Part shown: positions 1 through 6,166 of the stretch, in pieces
Position numbering within the stretch: position 1 is the first letter of the stretch
Layout of the letters: every line of letters begins with the position of its first letter
Origin: Chitinispirillaceae bacterium
GTDB taxonomy: Bacteria > Fibrobacterota > Chitinivibrionia > Chitinivibrionales > Chitinispirillaceae
Direction of reading: 5' to 3'
Length of the DNA stretch: 10,877 bases
Assembly: GCA_016926315.1 (NCBI GenBank)
Contig: JAFGOU010000159.1
Location: 1 to 10,877 of the forward strand
Program-made: the position numbers and the translations under genes
Notes under the pieces: generated by a model
Seen by the model: the letters and a program-made list of their open reading frames with translations, nothing else
Told to the model about the DNA's origin: nothing
Database searches by the model: none

Positions 1-264
1 CGCGAGTTCGCGGGTGGGCGTTAAAATGAGCGCCCGCGGGAAATGACCGTGCAGCGCGTGGCCGTTCGGCTTCATAAGGCTGTGCAGAATGGGCAGGACG
101 AATGCGGCGGTCTTGCCCGTGCCCGTGGGCGCGCAGCCGATAAGGTCTTTACCTGCAAGAACGAGCGGGATCGCCTTCCGCTGGATTTCGGTGGGTCTGC
201 TGTACCCTGACGTTGAAACGCCCTTCAGTACTGCGTCGGAAAGTCCGACATTTAAAAAACTCAT
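1..264 (-). CDS. DEAD-box RNA helicase, N-terminal part (RhlE-like), runs off left edge
   Basis: The reverse strand encodes 88 residues from an ATG at 262-264 to the window edge with no stop. Superfamily 2 DEAD-box landmarks appear in order. The Q motif has an upstream Phe3, Gly20-Tyr21 and Pro24-Thr25-x-Ile27-Gln28. Motif I (Walker A) is APTGTGKT at 45-52 and motif Ia is PTRELA at 83-88. The DEAD box itself and the C-terminal RecA domain lie outside the window. Family role: ATP-dependent unwinding of short RNA duplexes in ribosome assembly, mRNA turnover and cold adaptation. The short N-terminus and the spacing from motif I to RALILTPTREL resemble RhlE more than DeaD or DbpA, but one third of a protein cannot settle the subfamily. 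A ribosome-binding site AAGGAA lies about 5 nt before the ATG and supports this start. It follows the EndoQ-helicase gene on the same strand after a gap of about 215 nt, so it probably has its own promoter. Confidence 0.93.
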   Translation of the reverse strand, partial: MSFLNVGLSDAVLKGVSTSGYSRPTEIQRKAIPLVLAGKDLIGCAPTGTGKTAAFVLPILHSLMKPNGHALHGHFPRALILTPTRELA

Positions 265-479
265 ACGTTTCCTTTATGGAAAATGGTGGGTGACACGCTG
301 CTTGCGGACTACATCGAGCAGGAGGTAATAAGGAGAGGGAGGTGTCTCTTGCTACTCTTGCCTGGAATCAACGGAGAGCGGGTCTTTTTGTCCGGATACC
401 GCTTGAAAAAAGTACGCGGACTTTTTATTGTTGTTTGCAATATAGCTTATGCCAAAGGACAAATGCGTGATACAGTACT
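265..479 (-). promoter_or_regulatory. Upstream/leader region of the DEAD-box helicase gene with candidate promoter
   Basis: This 215-nt gap separates two co-oriented minus-strand genes. Reading on the minus strand, TTGGCA (450-455) is followed after 17 nt by AACAAT (427-432), a mediocre sigma70-like pair that would give an untranslated leader of about 155 nt. The leader contains a heptamer repeat (CTCTTGC on the plus strand at 346-352 and 355-361) and several possible stems. Long structured leaders are known for the cold-inducible csdA/deaD class of RNA helicase genes. Applying that to this gene is inference, and the -10 match is only 4 of 6. Confidence 0.3.
407..426 (-). terminator. AT-rich stem-loop downstream of the EndoQ-helicase gene, possible weak terminator
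   Basis: Positions 407-413 (AAAAAGT) pair perfectly with 420-426 (ACTTTTT) around a 6-nt loop. The stem ends about 55 nt after the stop codon of the minus-strand EndoQ-helicase gene. On that strand it ends in a T-rich arm, as an intrinsic terminator would, but it has only two G-C-type pairs and no separate U tract. It also overlaps the candidate promoter region for the next gene. A bracketing GTCCG/CGGAC stem could compete with it. Termination is therefore only a possibility. Confidence 0.25.
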
Positions 480-3400
480 TTATTTTTGAAAAAGGTTCAA
501 TTGCTCCGCATCCGGTCTTTTCCTGAAAGGTTCGAAGCCCTCGTCATGGCTCACCAGGTTTTCTTTGATGTCCGACAGGAACGGCGATGGCGCGCGCGGG
601 CGCTGTTCCCCATGTAAATACCGCTGTTTCGCATGGCTCAGATACAGGAGTTCTTTTGCACGGCTCATGCCCACGTAGAGAAGCCGTCTCTCTTCGTCAC
701 CATCGACGAGGCCGTCTCTCCTTTCAAGCGGGATGCTGCCGTTTTCGCAGCCGATAATAAACACGGCCGGCCATTCGAGTCCCTTTGACGCGTGAAGGGT
801 CATGAGGGAGACCGCTTCGGAACTGCCCCATGGGCCGTCCTCCTCGCGCTGGAGCAGCACCGCGTCCATGAACTCCCCGTACGACGAGGTAAGGCGGGCG
901 ATCCGGTCCAGCCGTTCCCTGATCTCCTGCGTTTCGGGCTGGGAGAACGGTTCTTTTTTCCATGCCGGCAGGGTGAAGCCGATTGACAAGGCCTGCGGAA
1001 GGTCGGGGACGGCGAGCAGGTCAGCGACCGCGTTGACGGTATTTAACAATGTTGAAAACGCATGCCGAAGCGAGGGCCGGTGAAAATCGGGAGAGGACAA
1101 GGCGCTGCTTAAACTGTTTTTGTCAATGACCGCATCCGCACGCCCAAAGGAAGCCAGAAAAGAGCTCTGTGCCGGCGTAAGTTCAAAGAGGCTGCACAGC
1201 GTTTCAGCCGCGAGCGTTTCTCCGGAGGAAAAACGGAGCAGATTGAGGAGCGCGGCCGGGGCATTACGGGCGTGGAACGGTTTTTCGCCGGTCACCGTGA
1301 AGGGTATGCCGCTCCGGCTGAGGGCCTCTTCGAGGTCGCGCCGCAGGCTGTTCGTCCGGTAGAGCACCGCTATGTCGGAAAATCCGCGTTCCTTGTCGTG
1401 AGTGCGGGAAATCCGTCCCGAATCGTGCGAAAACATGCTGGTGCCGCCCACCAGATTTTCAATCTGGTGCACGACGTATTCGGCCTCGGCCGCGCCCGAC
1501 GGCGCATCACAAACAACGAGCCGTCCCCGTGTGTGAACGGCGGCCGAAAGCGGCGGCACCTTGACGCTTGACAACGACGGCGCGATGACCTGGCTGAACG
1601 CGGCGATGATTTCCGGGGCCGTACGGTAGTTTTCCGTGAGCGCGAGCACCTGCGCGCCGGGAAAGTCCTGCGCGAACGATTCGAAATAGCGGACGTCGGA
1701 ACCGCGGAAGCCGTAGATCGACTGGTGCGGGTCGCCGATCGCCGTGACCGAGCCGCTCGAACCGGCAAGCAGGCGTATGAGCGCGTGCTGTATCCCGTTG
1801 ATGTCCTGATATTCGTCAATAAAAATAAACAAGTAACGCTGCCGGAGGGTTTCGAGAGCTTCGGGATCGGTGGAAAGAAGTTCGTAAGTTTTTTGAAGCA
1901 TCGTGTCAAAGTCAATGAGGCCGCGGGAGAGAAGCCGATGGTCGTACTCCTTTACGGCTTCAGGTACGGCTTCACCGGGAGCGCGGGATTTGAACCGCGA
2001 AACCTCATTATAGAGTCGCCGGCGTTTCGACGCGTCAGCGCCGGGCCATGTTCCGCTCGCAACAAGCTCCTGTTCTTCGGGTGAAGCAACCGTGAAAGCG
2101 GGAGAGAGCCCGGCGGCTTCCGCATGTTCGCGAAGGACCGTCAGGCAGAAAGCGTGGATGGTGCCGGCAAAGGTTCTGGACGAAACCTCTTTGCCGAAAG
2201 CGTCAAGCCGCTCCTTCATTTCGGCGGCCGCTTTATTGGTGAAGGTGAGGGCAAGGCAGAGCTGTTTCCCGGCGAGACGGCGCGTTTGATACGCGATCCG
2301 GCGGGTGAGCGTGTGCGTTTTCCCGGTGCCGGGTCCTGCCACGATCAGGAGATGTTTCCCCTCATGGACGATCGCCTCCTTCTGCGCATTATTGATACGA
2401 GAAAAAACCGGGTCTGACCCTTTTACCGTCGCGTAGTGAGGCGCGAGCTCTTTGACGCCGGGTATCGCTTTTTTTTTTAGCTTCACGGGGCCCGCCGACC
2501 GGCGTGTTTTCGCAGGTGGTTGCGCGGCGGCTGCGCCGAACAGGTTTTCCTGGCCGGCAATTGAATTCAGTTCGGCAGCGGTGAAAAGCTTCACGGTCCC
2601 GTATTCTCCGTCATACCCCGCGTCTATGGCCACCTCGCCGGCGCGCATGCGGCGGACGCCTTCGGCAACGAGCCCGCCGCCCGCACGCGCTATTTCTTTA
2701 AGGTCGGCATCGAGCAGAATCGAAAATTCGCTGCCGATTTTTGACAGCAATGTCCGGTAGCTCTCTTCGACGCGACCGCTGGCAGGGCCGACATCAAGCG
2801 CTTCGCCGATTATTTCAGTAAGGGGTACCAGGCTTTTGTACGGCCTGCTCCTTGGCGGTTTTAGACCGGCTTTCCTGTCCGCAAGCTCCTCAACGCGCGA
2901 CAAAACCCCCACCGTGAGCGGTTTCCCGCACTTCGGGCAGAGGCCTTTGCGCGCAGCGGTCTCTTCGGGCAGGAAGCGCACGCCGCACTTGCGATGGCCG
3001 TCGGCATGATATTTTCCCTCTTCGGGAAAAAATTCGATGGTTCCGGCAAGGCCGGCATCGTTCTCGCCAGACAACGCACGGTAGATCCCGTCGTAGGAGA
3101 GATCGGTTTCAAACACGGTGCACTCGCGTCCGAGTTTTGACGGAGAATGCGCGTCCGAAGAGGAGACGAGCGCGAACGGGTCGAGGCTCGAAAGCCGCCG
3201 GTTCATGGCAGGGTCGGACGAAAGGCCGGTCTCCACCGCGTGAATATGCTTTGTCAAGTCGCCGTAGCACTCCTCGATGGAGTCGAAACCGCTCTTGGAG
3301 CCCAGGGCAGAGAACCACGGCGTCCAGATGTGCGCCGGAATGAGCATTGCCTTGGGGTCGGACTCCAGCGCGATTTCGAGAAGGTCGCGCGAGTCAAGCC

Positions 3401-3821
3401 CTAATATCGGCCTGCCGTCGGACTTGAGGTTGCCGATGCGCTCGAGCCGTGTCACGCACTTTTCCGCGGCCGTAAACGACGGAAAGCAGACCACGTTGTG
3501 CACTTTGCGGACGCGTCCGCCCCGTTTGTAGATGTTCGAAATCTCGACGGTCAGCATGAACCGCACGTCCGAGGCGCAGGCGGCGGGCACAAGCTTCTGC
3601 GATGCGCGGGAGTATTCCGCTTTCAGGGAGAAAAGTCCGTTACCCTCATCGCGGAGTTTTTTTTTGCATTCGGCAAACCATTCCGGGTGCAGGCAGTCGC
3701 CGGTGCCGATGACCCGCAGGCCTTTAATCTGCCCCCACGCGTGCAGGTTCTCCGGCGTGAGCTCCCTGCTCGTGGCGCGGGAGTAGGAGGAGTGTATGTG
3801 CAGGTCGGCGTAGAATTTCAT
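480..3821 (-). CDS. EndoQ-type PHP endonuclease fused to UvrD/PcrA-type SF1 DNA helicase
   Basis: This is a 1113-residue fusion. Residues 1-413 match the EndoQ (TIGR00375-like) PHP family. The metal ligands are His8/His10 in DLHIHS, Asp42 in GTGD, Glu93, His108, His164 and Asp223/His225 in SSDAHS. A zinc finger follows with Cys279 and Cys295-x-x-Cys298. EndoQ nicks DNA 5' of uracil, hypoxanthine, xanthine and abasic sites. After a linker (about 414-470) comes a complete SF1A helicase: Q motif near NNAQKEAI (477-484), Walker A GPGTGKT (496-502), Ia TFTNKAAAEM (526-535), II IDEYQD (668-673), III AIGDPHQSIYGFRG (694-707), IV ENYRT (730-734), V TLHASKGLEW (1008-1017) and VI RRLLYVGMSRAK (1045-1056). 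The tail after motif VI is only 57 residues, shorter than in UvrD. It ends QLNLFQK, a beta-clamp-binding motif, and the linker holds QENLF (424-428). Probable role: nicking deaminated DNA and unwinding from the nick. The start is fixed by the DLHIH motif, although no good Shine-Dalgarno site is visible. Confidence 0.95.
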   Translation of the reverse strand: MKFYADLHIHSSYSRATSRELTPENLHAWGQIKGLRVIGTGDCLHPEWFAECKKKLRDEGNGLFSLKAEYSRASQKLVPAACASDVRFMLTVEISNIYKRGGRVRKVHNVVCFPSFTAAEKCVTRLERIGNLKSDGRPILGLDSRDLLEIALESDPKAMLIPAHIWTPWFSALGSKSGFDSIEECYGDLTKHIHAVETGLSSDPAMNRRLSSLDPFALVSSSDAHSPSKLGRECTVFETDLSYDGIYRALSGENDAGLAGTIEFFPEEGKYHADGHRKCGVRFLPEETAARKGLCPKCGKPLTVGVLSRVEELADRKAGLKPPRSRPYKSLVPLTEIIGEALDVGPASGRVEESYRTLLSKIGSEFSILLDADLKEIARAGGGLVAEGVRRMRAGEVAIDAGYDGEYGTVKLFTAAELNSIAGQENLFGAAAAQPPAKTRRSAGPVKLKKKAIPGVKELAPHYATVKGSDPVFSRINNAQKEAIVHEGKHLLIVAGPGTGKTHTLTRRIAYQTRRLAGKQLCLALTFTNKAAAEMKERLDAFGKEVSSRTFAGTIHAFCLTVLREHAEAAGLSPAFTVASPEEQELVASGTWPGADASKRRRLYNEVSRFKSRAPGEAVPEAVKEYDHRLLSRGLIDFDTMLQKTYELLSTDPEALETLRQRYLFIFIDEYQDINGIQHALIRLLAGSSGSVTAIGDPHQSIYGFRGSDVRYFESFAQDFPGAQVLALTENYRTAPEIIAAFSQVIAPSLSSVKVPPLSAAVHTRGRLVVCDAPSGAAEAEYVVHQIENLVGGTSMFSHDSGRISRTHDKERGFSDIAVLYRTNSLRRDLEEALSRSGIPFTVTGEKPFHARNAPAALLNLLRFSSGETLAAETLCSLFELTPAQSSFLASFGRADAVIDKNSLSSALSSPDFHRPSLRHAFSTLLNTVNAVADLLAVPDLPQALSIGFTLPAWKKEPFSQPETQEIRERLDRIARLTSSYGEFMDAVLLQREEDGPWGSSEAVSLMTLHASKGLEWPAVFIIGCENGSIPLERRDGLVDGDEERRLLYVGMSRAKELLYLSHAKQRYLHGEQRPRAPSPFLSDIKENLVSHDEGFEPFRKRPDAEQLNLFQK

Positions 3822-3927
3822 GGAATTTCAACAACAAAATAATTGGCGGGAAGAGGAGACGTTTCTTCTTCAAATTTTTGTTTTCCGGTTAAAAAAGACA
3901 AGTATGTGCCAAAAAGTGTCAATAGTT

Positions 3928-3972
3928 ACATAAAAAACATGGCAAAAAATGTAAAAACGACATTTTTTATGT
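3928..3972. repeat. Two overlapping, mutually exclusive AT-rich inverted repeats
   Basis: ACATAAAAAA (3928-3937) is the exact reverse complement of TTTTTTATGT (3963-3972), giving 10 bp of stem. Inside it AAAAAATGT (3944-3952) is the exact reverse complement of ACATTTTTT (3960-3968), giving 9 bp with a 7-nt loop. The two stems share 3963-3968, so only one can form at a time. The upstream arm motifs also recur as approximate direct copies (GCCAAAAAGTGT near 3908 and GGCAAAAAATGT near 3941). This could be an operator cluster for a dimeric regulator, a curved-DNA site or a relic terminator. No function is shown by the sequence. Confidence 0.6.
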
Positions 3973-4011
3973 GGTAATTATGGTATTTACTACTAATATT
4001 TTTCTTTCACA

Positions 4012-4030
4012 CTATCACGGCGCTATCACG
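4012..4030 (+). repeat. Tandem direct repeat CTATCACG with 11-bp period
   Basis: CTATCACG occurs at 4012-4019 and again at 4023-4030, separated by GCG. The centre-to-centre distance is therefore 11 bp, about one helical turn. Same-face direct half-sites of this kind are typical of some activator binding sites. The position upstream of the TPR gene fits an operator, but no regulator can be named. Confidence 0.5.
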
Positions 4031-4128
4031 TTTACATAGCTCTTGGGGGTATTCGGGAGACTTCGGCGAAGGAGGAAGGGTAGGCAAGAACTCTTCAAAC
4101 TGCCCTTTCTTCAACGGGAGGCCATTTT

Positions 4129-4155
4129 GAAGTGGCAGCGCCAGGGGAGCGAACC
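4129..4155 (+). repeat. Dispersed repeat, copy 1 (second copy near 10735)
   Basis: The core GTGGCAGCGCCAGGGG (4132-4147) followed by AGCGAACC (4148-4155) recurs in the same orientation at 10738-10762, with a single extra G and an otherwise identical core. The preceding GAA/GAG triplet also nearly matches. In this copy GGGG (4144-4147) and CCCC (4154-4157) can pair around AGCGAA. Similarity stops soon after on both sides. A match of this length is far beyond chance in an 11-kb window, so it is a genuine repeat. Its class (REP-like element, mobile-element end, structured RNA) is unknown, and no transposase is present in the window. Confidence 0.75.
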
Positions 4156-4368
4156 CCAGAGGTCAATTTTTCATGAAGAACCTTTTTTTACGTCCCTGAG
4201 GTTGGGACGGATGTCCTGCAGAAGGCTGGCATACTGCTTCTCACATGATCAGGTTTCCGGGGGGATTGCCATCAGCGCTGTCATTATTTCAGGAAGGCAG
4301 CATGACGGATGGTATTTTTCCATGGCAGGTGCTGTCAAGTCTCATGAAAATATCGAAGGCGGACGTCT

Positions 4369-5292
4369 ATGAATAACCGCTGGACGGAGGTGTTGGTCTG
4401 CATTTTTCTGGGGGCCGTCGTGCTGGCGGTTTTCGGTCAGACGCTGCGTCACGATTTTGTCAATTTCGACGATGACGTGTATGTGTATGAGAATCCTGTT
4501 GTCCAAAAGGGTCTGACCTGCGAGGGGTTTCGCTGGGCATTGACCTTCAGTCAGGTCGGTCATTGGCACCCCCTGACGTGGCTTTCCCACATGCTTGACT
4601 GCCAGCTGTACGGTTTGCGTGCGGGCCGGCATCACTTCACCAGCCTCCTGCTGCATGGAATGGCGGCAATCCTGCTCTTCCTCGTGCTGCGCCGGATGAC
4701 GGGGTCCCTGTGGCGCAGCGCGTTTGTGGCCGCGGTGTTTGCCATTCATCCATTACGGGCGGAGTCCGTGGCGTGGGTATCGGAGCGCAAGGACGTTTTA
4801 AGCGCATTCTTTTCCATGCTGACGCTCGGGGCCTACGTCCGCTATGTGCGACGTCCGTTCTCGATGGTCCGCTATGGCGCCGTCGTGCTGCTCTTCGCTC
4901 TGGGACTGCTGTCCAAGAACATGCTGGTGACAATGCCTTTTGTCCTTTTGCTTCTTGACTACTGGCCATTGAAACGTTTTTCGTGCATCCGTTCCCGTGA
5001 CGTTCTCCGGTTGGCGGCCGAAAAAATCCCTCTGCTTGTGCTGGCTGCCGGTTCATGCGCAGCGACGCTCCTCGCTTCGGAGAAACTGTCGTTCGACAAG
5101 ATGTCGTTCGGCCTGCGGCTGGAAAACGCTATAGAATCCTACGTCACGTACCTTTGTCAGATGGTCTGGCCGTCGGGGCTGGCGTGCGTGTATCCCAACC
5201 CCGTACATGGTCTGCCGTTCTGGCAGGCCGCCGGAGCAACAGGGCTGCTGCTGGCCATAACAGGAGCGGTATGGGCATTTCGCAAAACGTAA
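4369..5292 (+). CDS. N-terminal half of the split GT-C-like membrane protein
   Basis: This 307-residue open frame carries the presumed catalytic region. A first membrane helix lies at about 7-25. A lumenal/periplasmic loop follows with FDDD at 33-36, the position of the metal or donor-binding acidic residues in GT-C enzymes, and a GHWHPLTWLSHMLD stretch at 64-77. Further helices lie near 90-108, 116-127, 145-160, 168-182 and 184-198, with helices near 220-236 and 286-303. It ends at TAA immediately before the conserved GWFWYLG segment. If translated alone it would lack the last helices and all TPRs, so normal activity is unlikely. Confidence 0.65.
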   Translation: MNNRWTEVLVCIFLGAVVLAVFGQTLRHDFVNFDDDVYVYENPVVQKGLTCEGFRWALTFSQVGHWHPLTWLSHMLDCQLYGLRAGRHHFTSLLLHGMAAILLFLVLRRMTGSLWRSAFVAAVFAIHPLRAESVAWVSERKDVLSAFFSMLTLGAYVRYVRRPFSMVRYGAVVLLFALGLLSKNMLVTMPFVLLLLDYWPLKRFSCIRSRDVLRLAAEKIPLLVLAAGSCAATLLASEKLSFDKMSFGLRLENAIESYVTYLCQMVWPSGLACVYPNPVHGLPFWQAAGATGLLLAITGAVWAFRKT

Positions 5293-5328
5293 CCCTCCCT
5301 CGCTGTAGGCTGGTTCTGGTATCTGGGG

Positions 5329-6102
5329 ATGATGGTCCCGGTCATCGGGATCGTGCAGATATCCCACTATGCCCATGCCGACCGCTACACCTACCTGCCG
5401 CAGATAGGCTTGTATCTGCTGCTGGCCTGGACTGCGGCTGATCTGTGTGCCGGCAGGCGTTATTATCGCCGGGTTCTTGGCGGCCTTTCTGTGGTGATTC
5501 TGGTCGCTTTGATTTTCTGCGCGCGTCTGCAGACCTCGTATTGGCGGACCAGTGAAACGTTATGGACGCATACACTTGCCTGCACCTCAGGCAATTATAT
5601 CGCGCACTACAACCTCGGTCTTCTGTTTGCGAAAATGGGCCGGACAGACGAGGCTATTGCTCATTTACAAAAGGCATTAAATAGTAATCCCTGTTATGCG
5701 GAGGCCCATAACAACCTGGGTATACTGTTGGCGCAGATCGGCCGGTCGGACGAGGCTGTTTCCCATTTTCAGAAGGCATTGGAAAGCAACCCCGATTATG
5801 CGGAAGCCCACAGCAACCTCGGGCTTATGCTGGCGAACATGGGAAGAACAGATGAGGCGATAGCCCGGTATTGCAAGGCACTGGCAATACAACCGGATGC
5901 GATCGATCCCCTTCAGAATCTTGCTTATGCTTATGTCCAAAAAGGTCACGTGACCGATGCGGTTTCGGTCCTTCAGAATGCGCTTGCATCGGCAGAATCC
6001 GCAGGCGACGAGGCGCGGGCAACGATGATCGCGCAGATTCTTGCGAAACTTTATGAAACTATTAATCCTTCACCGCTCAATTCAAAAACACACGCACCGT
6101 AG
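5329..6102 (+). CDS. C-terminal half of the split protein: membrane helices plus TPR repeats
   Basis: The open frame continues in the same phase after the stop. The first Met codons are at 5329 and 5332, but only GGGG directly abuts them, so independent initiation is doubtful. The 257-residue product has hydrophobic helices near 1-12, 24-38 and 48-65, then three clear TPRs of 34 residues at 89-122, 123-156 and 157-190 (NLGxxxAxxGRxDEAIxxxxKAL...NP pattern) and a weaker fourth at 191-224. The repeats are also visible in DNA as 102-bp units from about 5593, showing internal duplication. TPRs in this family are thought to bind partner proteins or acceptor substrates. Confidence 0.65.
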   Translation: MMVPVIGIVQISHYAHADRYTYLPQIGLYLLLAWTAADLCAGRRYYRRVLGGLSVVILVALIFCARLQTSYWRTSETLWTHTLACTSGNYIAHYNLGLLFAKMGRTDEAIAHLQKALNSNPCYAEAHNNLGILLAQIGRSDEAVSHFQKALESNPDYAEAHSNLGLMLANMGRTDEAIARYCKALAIQPDAIDPLQNLAYAYVQKGHVTDAVSVLQNALASAESAGDEARATMIAQILAKLYETINPSPLNSKTHAP

Positions 6103-6166
6103 AGTGCCCATTTCCAGGTACCCGGCTCATACTGAGTGACGGATATGATTTTTCCCTAACATGGGC

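Larger units (their letters stand above)
3822..4368. other. Divergent intergenic region between EndoQ-helicase and TPR membrane protein genes
   Basis: This 547-bp stretch holds no convincing gene. Its left half (about 3870-4010) is very AT-rich, unlike the flanking genes, and carries inverted repeats listed separately. A perfect -35 hexamer TTGACA is present on the minus strand (3917-3922) but has no acceptable -10 at 16-18 nt. A TTTACA/TATGTA pair with a 17-nt spacer further upstream on that strand is weak. The right half (4011-4368) has normal base composition and carries an 11-bp-phased direct repeat and a dispersed repeat. I see no clear plus-strand promoter for the TPR gene. Confidence 0.6.
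4369..6102 (+). pseudogene. TMTC-like GT-C membrane glycosyltransferase with C-terminal TPRs, interrupted by one in-frame stop
   Basis: A single continuous frame of 577 codons is broken only by TAA at 5290-5292 (codon 308). Residues before and after join smoothly into a family hallmark: the basic RKT just before the stop is followed by PSLAVGWFWYLG, then the VPVIGIVQ...ADRYTYLP block. Intact relatives usually have an aromatic residue here, so a TAC-to-TAA change would explain the stop. The architecture resembles eukaryotic TMTC/GT105 O-mannosyltransferases and the many bacterial TPR paralogues: an acidic motif FDDD (33-36) after the first membrane helix, HPLRAESVAWVSERKDVLSAF (127 onwards), multiple hydrophobic helices, then about four TPRs. 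The inferred role is lipid-linked sugar transfer to protein or surface glycan. It starts at the ATG at 4369 with a weak GAAGGCGGA-type ribosome site. The reading frame has accumulated no other damage, so the break is recent, or an assembly error, or the halves work as separate chains. Confidence 0.8.

Noticed and set aside
342..473. A small plus-strand frame starting at GTG after purine-rich AGGAGGT...AGGGAGG.
   Set aside because: The purine tracts are badly spaced for the GTG, the peptide of about 42 residues matches nothing known, and it lies antisense to the leader of the DEAD-box gene.
725..3740. Many open frames on the plus strand and other minus frames within the EndoQ-helicase gene, some above 100 codons.
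   Set aside because: They are shadows in GC-rich coding DNA. Only the 1113-codon frame encodes recognisable motifs.
4144..4157. GGGG-AGCGAA-CCCC hairpin as an intrinsic terminator or, on the other strand, as a tRNA T-arm (GGGGTTCG...CCCC) marking an attachment site.
   Set aside because: No U run follows the stem directly, and the loop lacks the conserved A of the T-loop (TTCRA). No acceptor or anticodon arms surround it.
4043..4372. A 109-residue frame from TTG whose stop overlaps the TPR gene start as ATGA, suggesting translational coupling.
   Set aside because: It has a TTG start without a ribosome site, runs through the dispersed repeat, is rich in Arg and has no recognisable family pattern. 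The overlap is probably accidental.
5593..5898. Regular 102-bp DNA periodicity that might suggest a satellite or array.
   Set aside because: It is fully explained by three 34-residue TPR units in the coding frame.
6103..6166. Small inverted repeats (CTCA-TGAG, CCAGGTACCCGG) between the convergent genes as a bidirectional terminator.
   Set aside because: The stems are only 4-6 bp with mismatches and are not followed by a T run in either direction.
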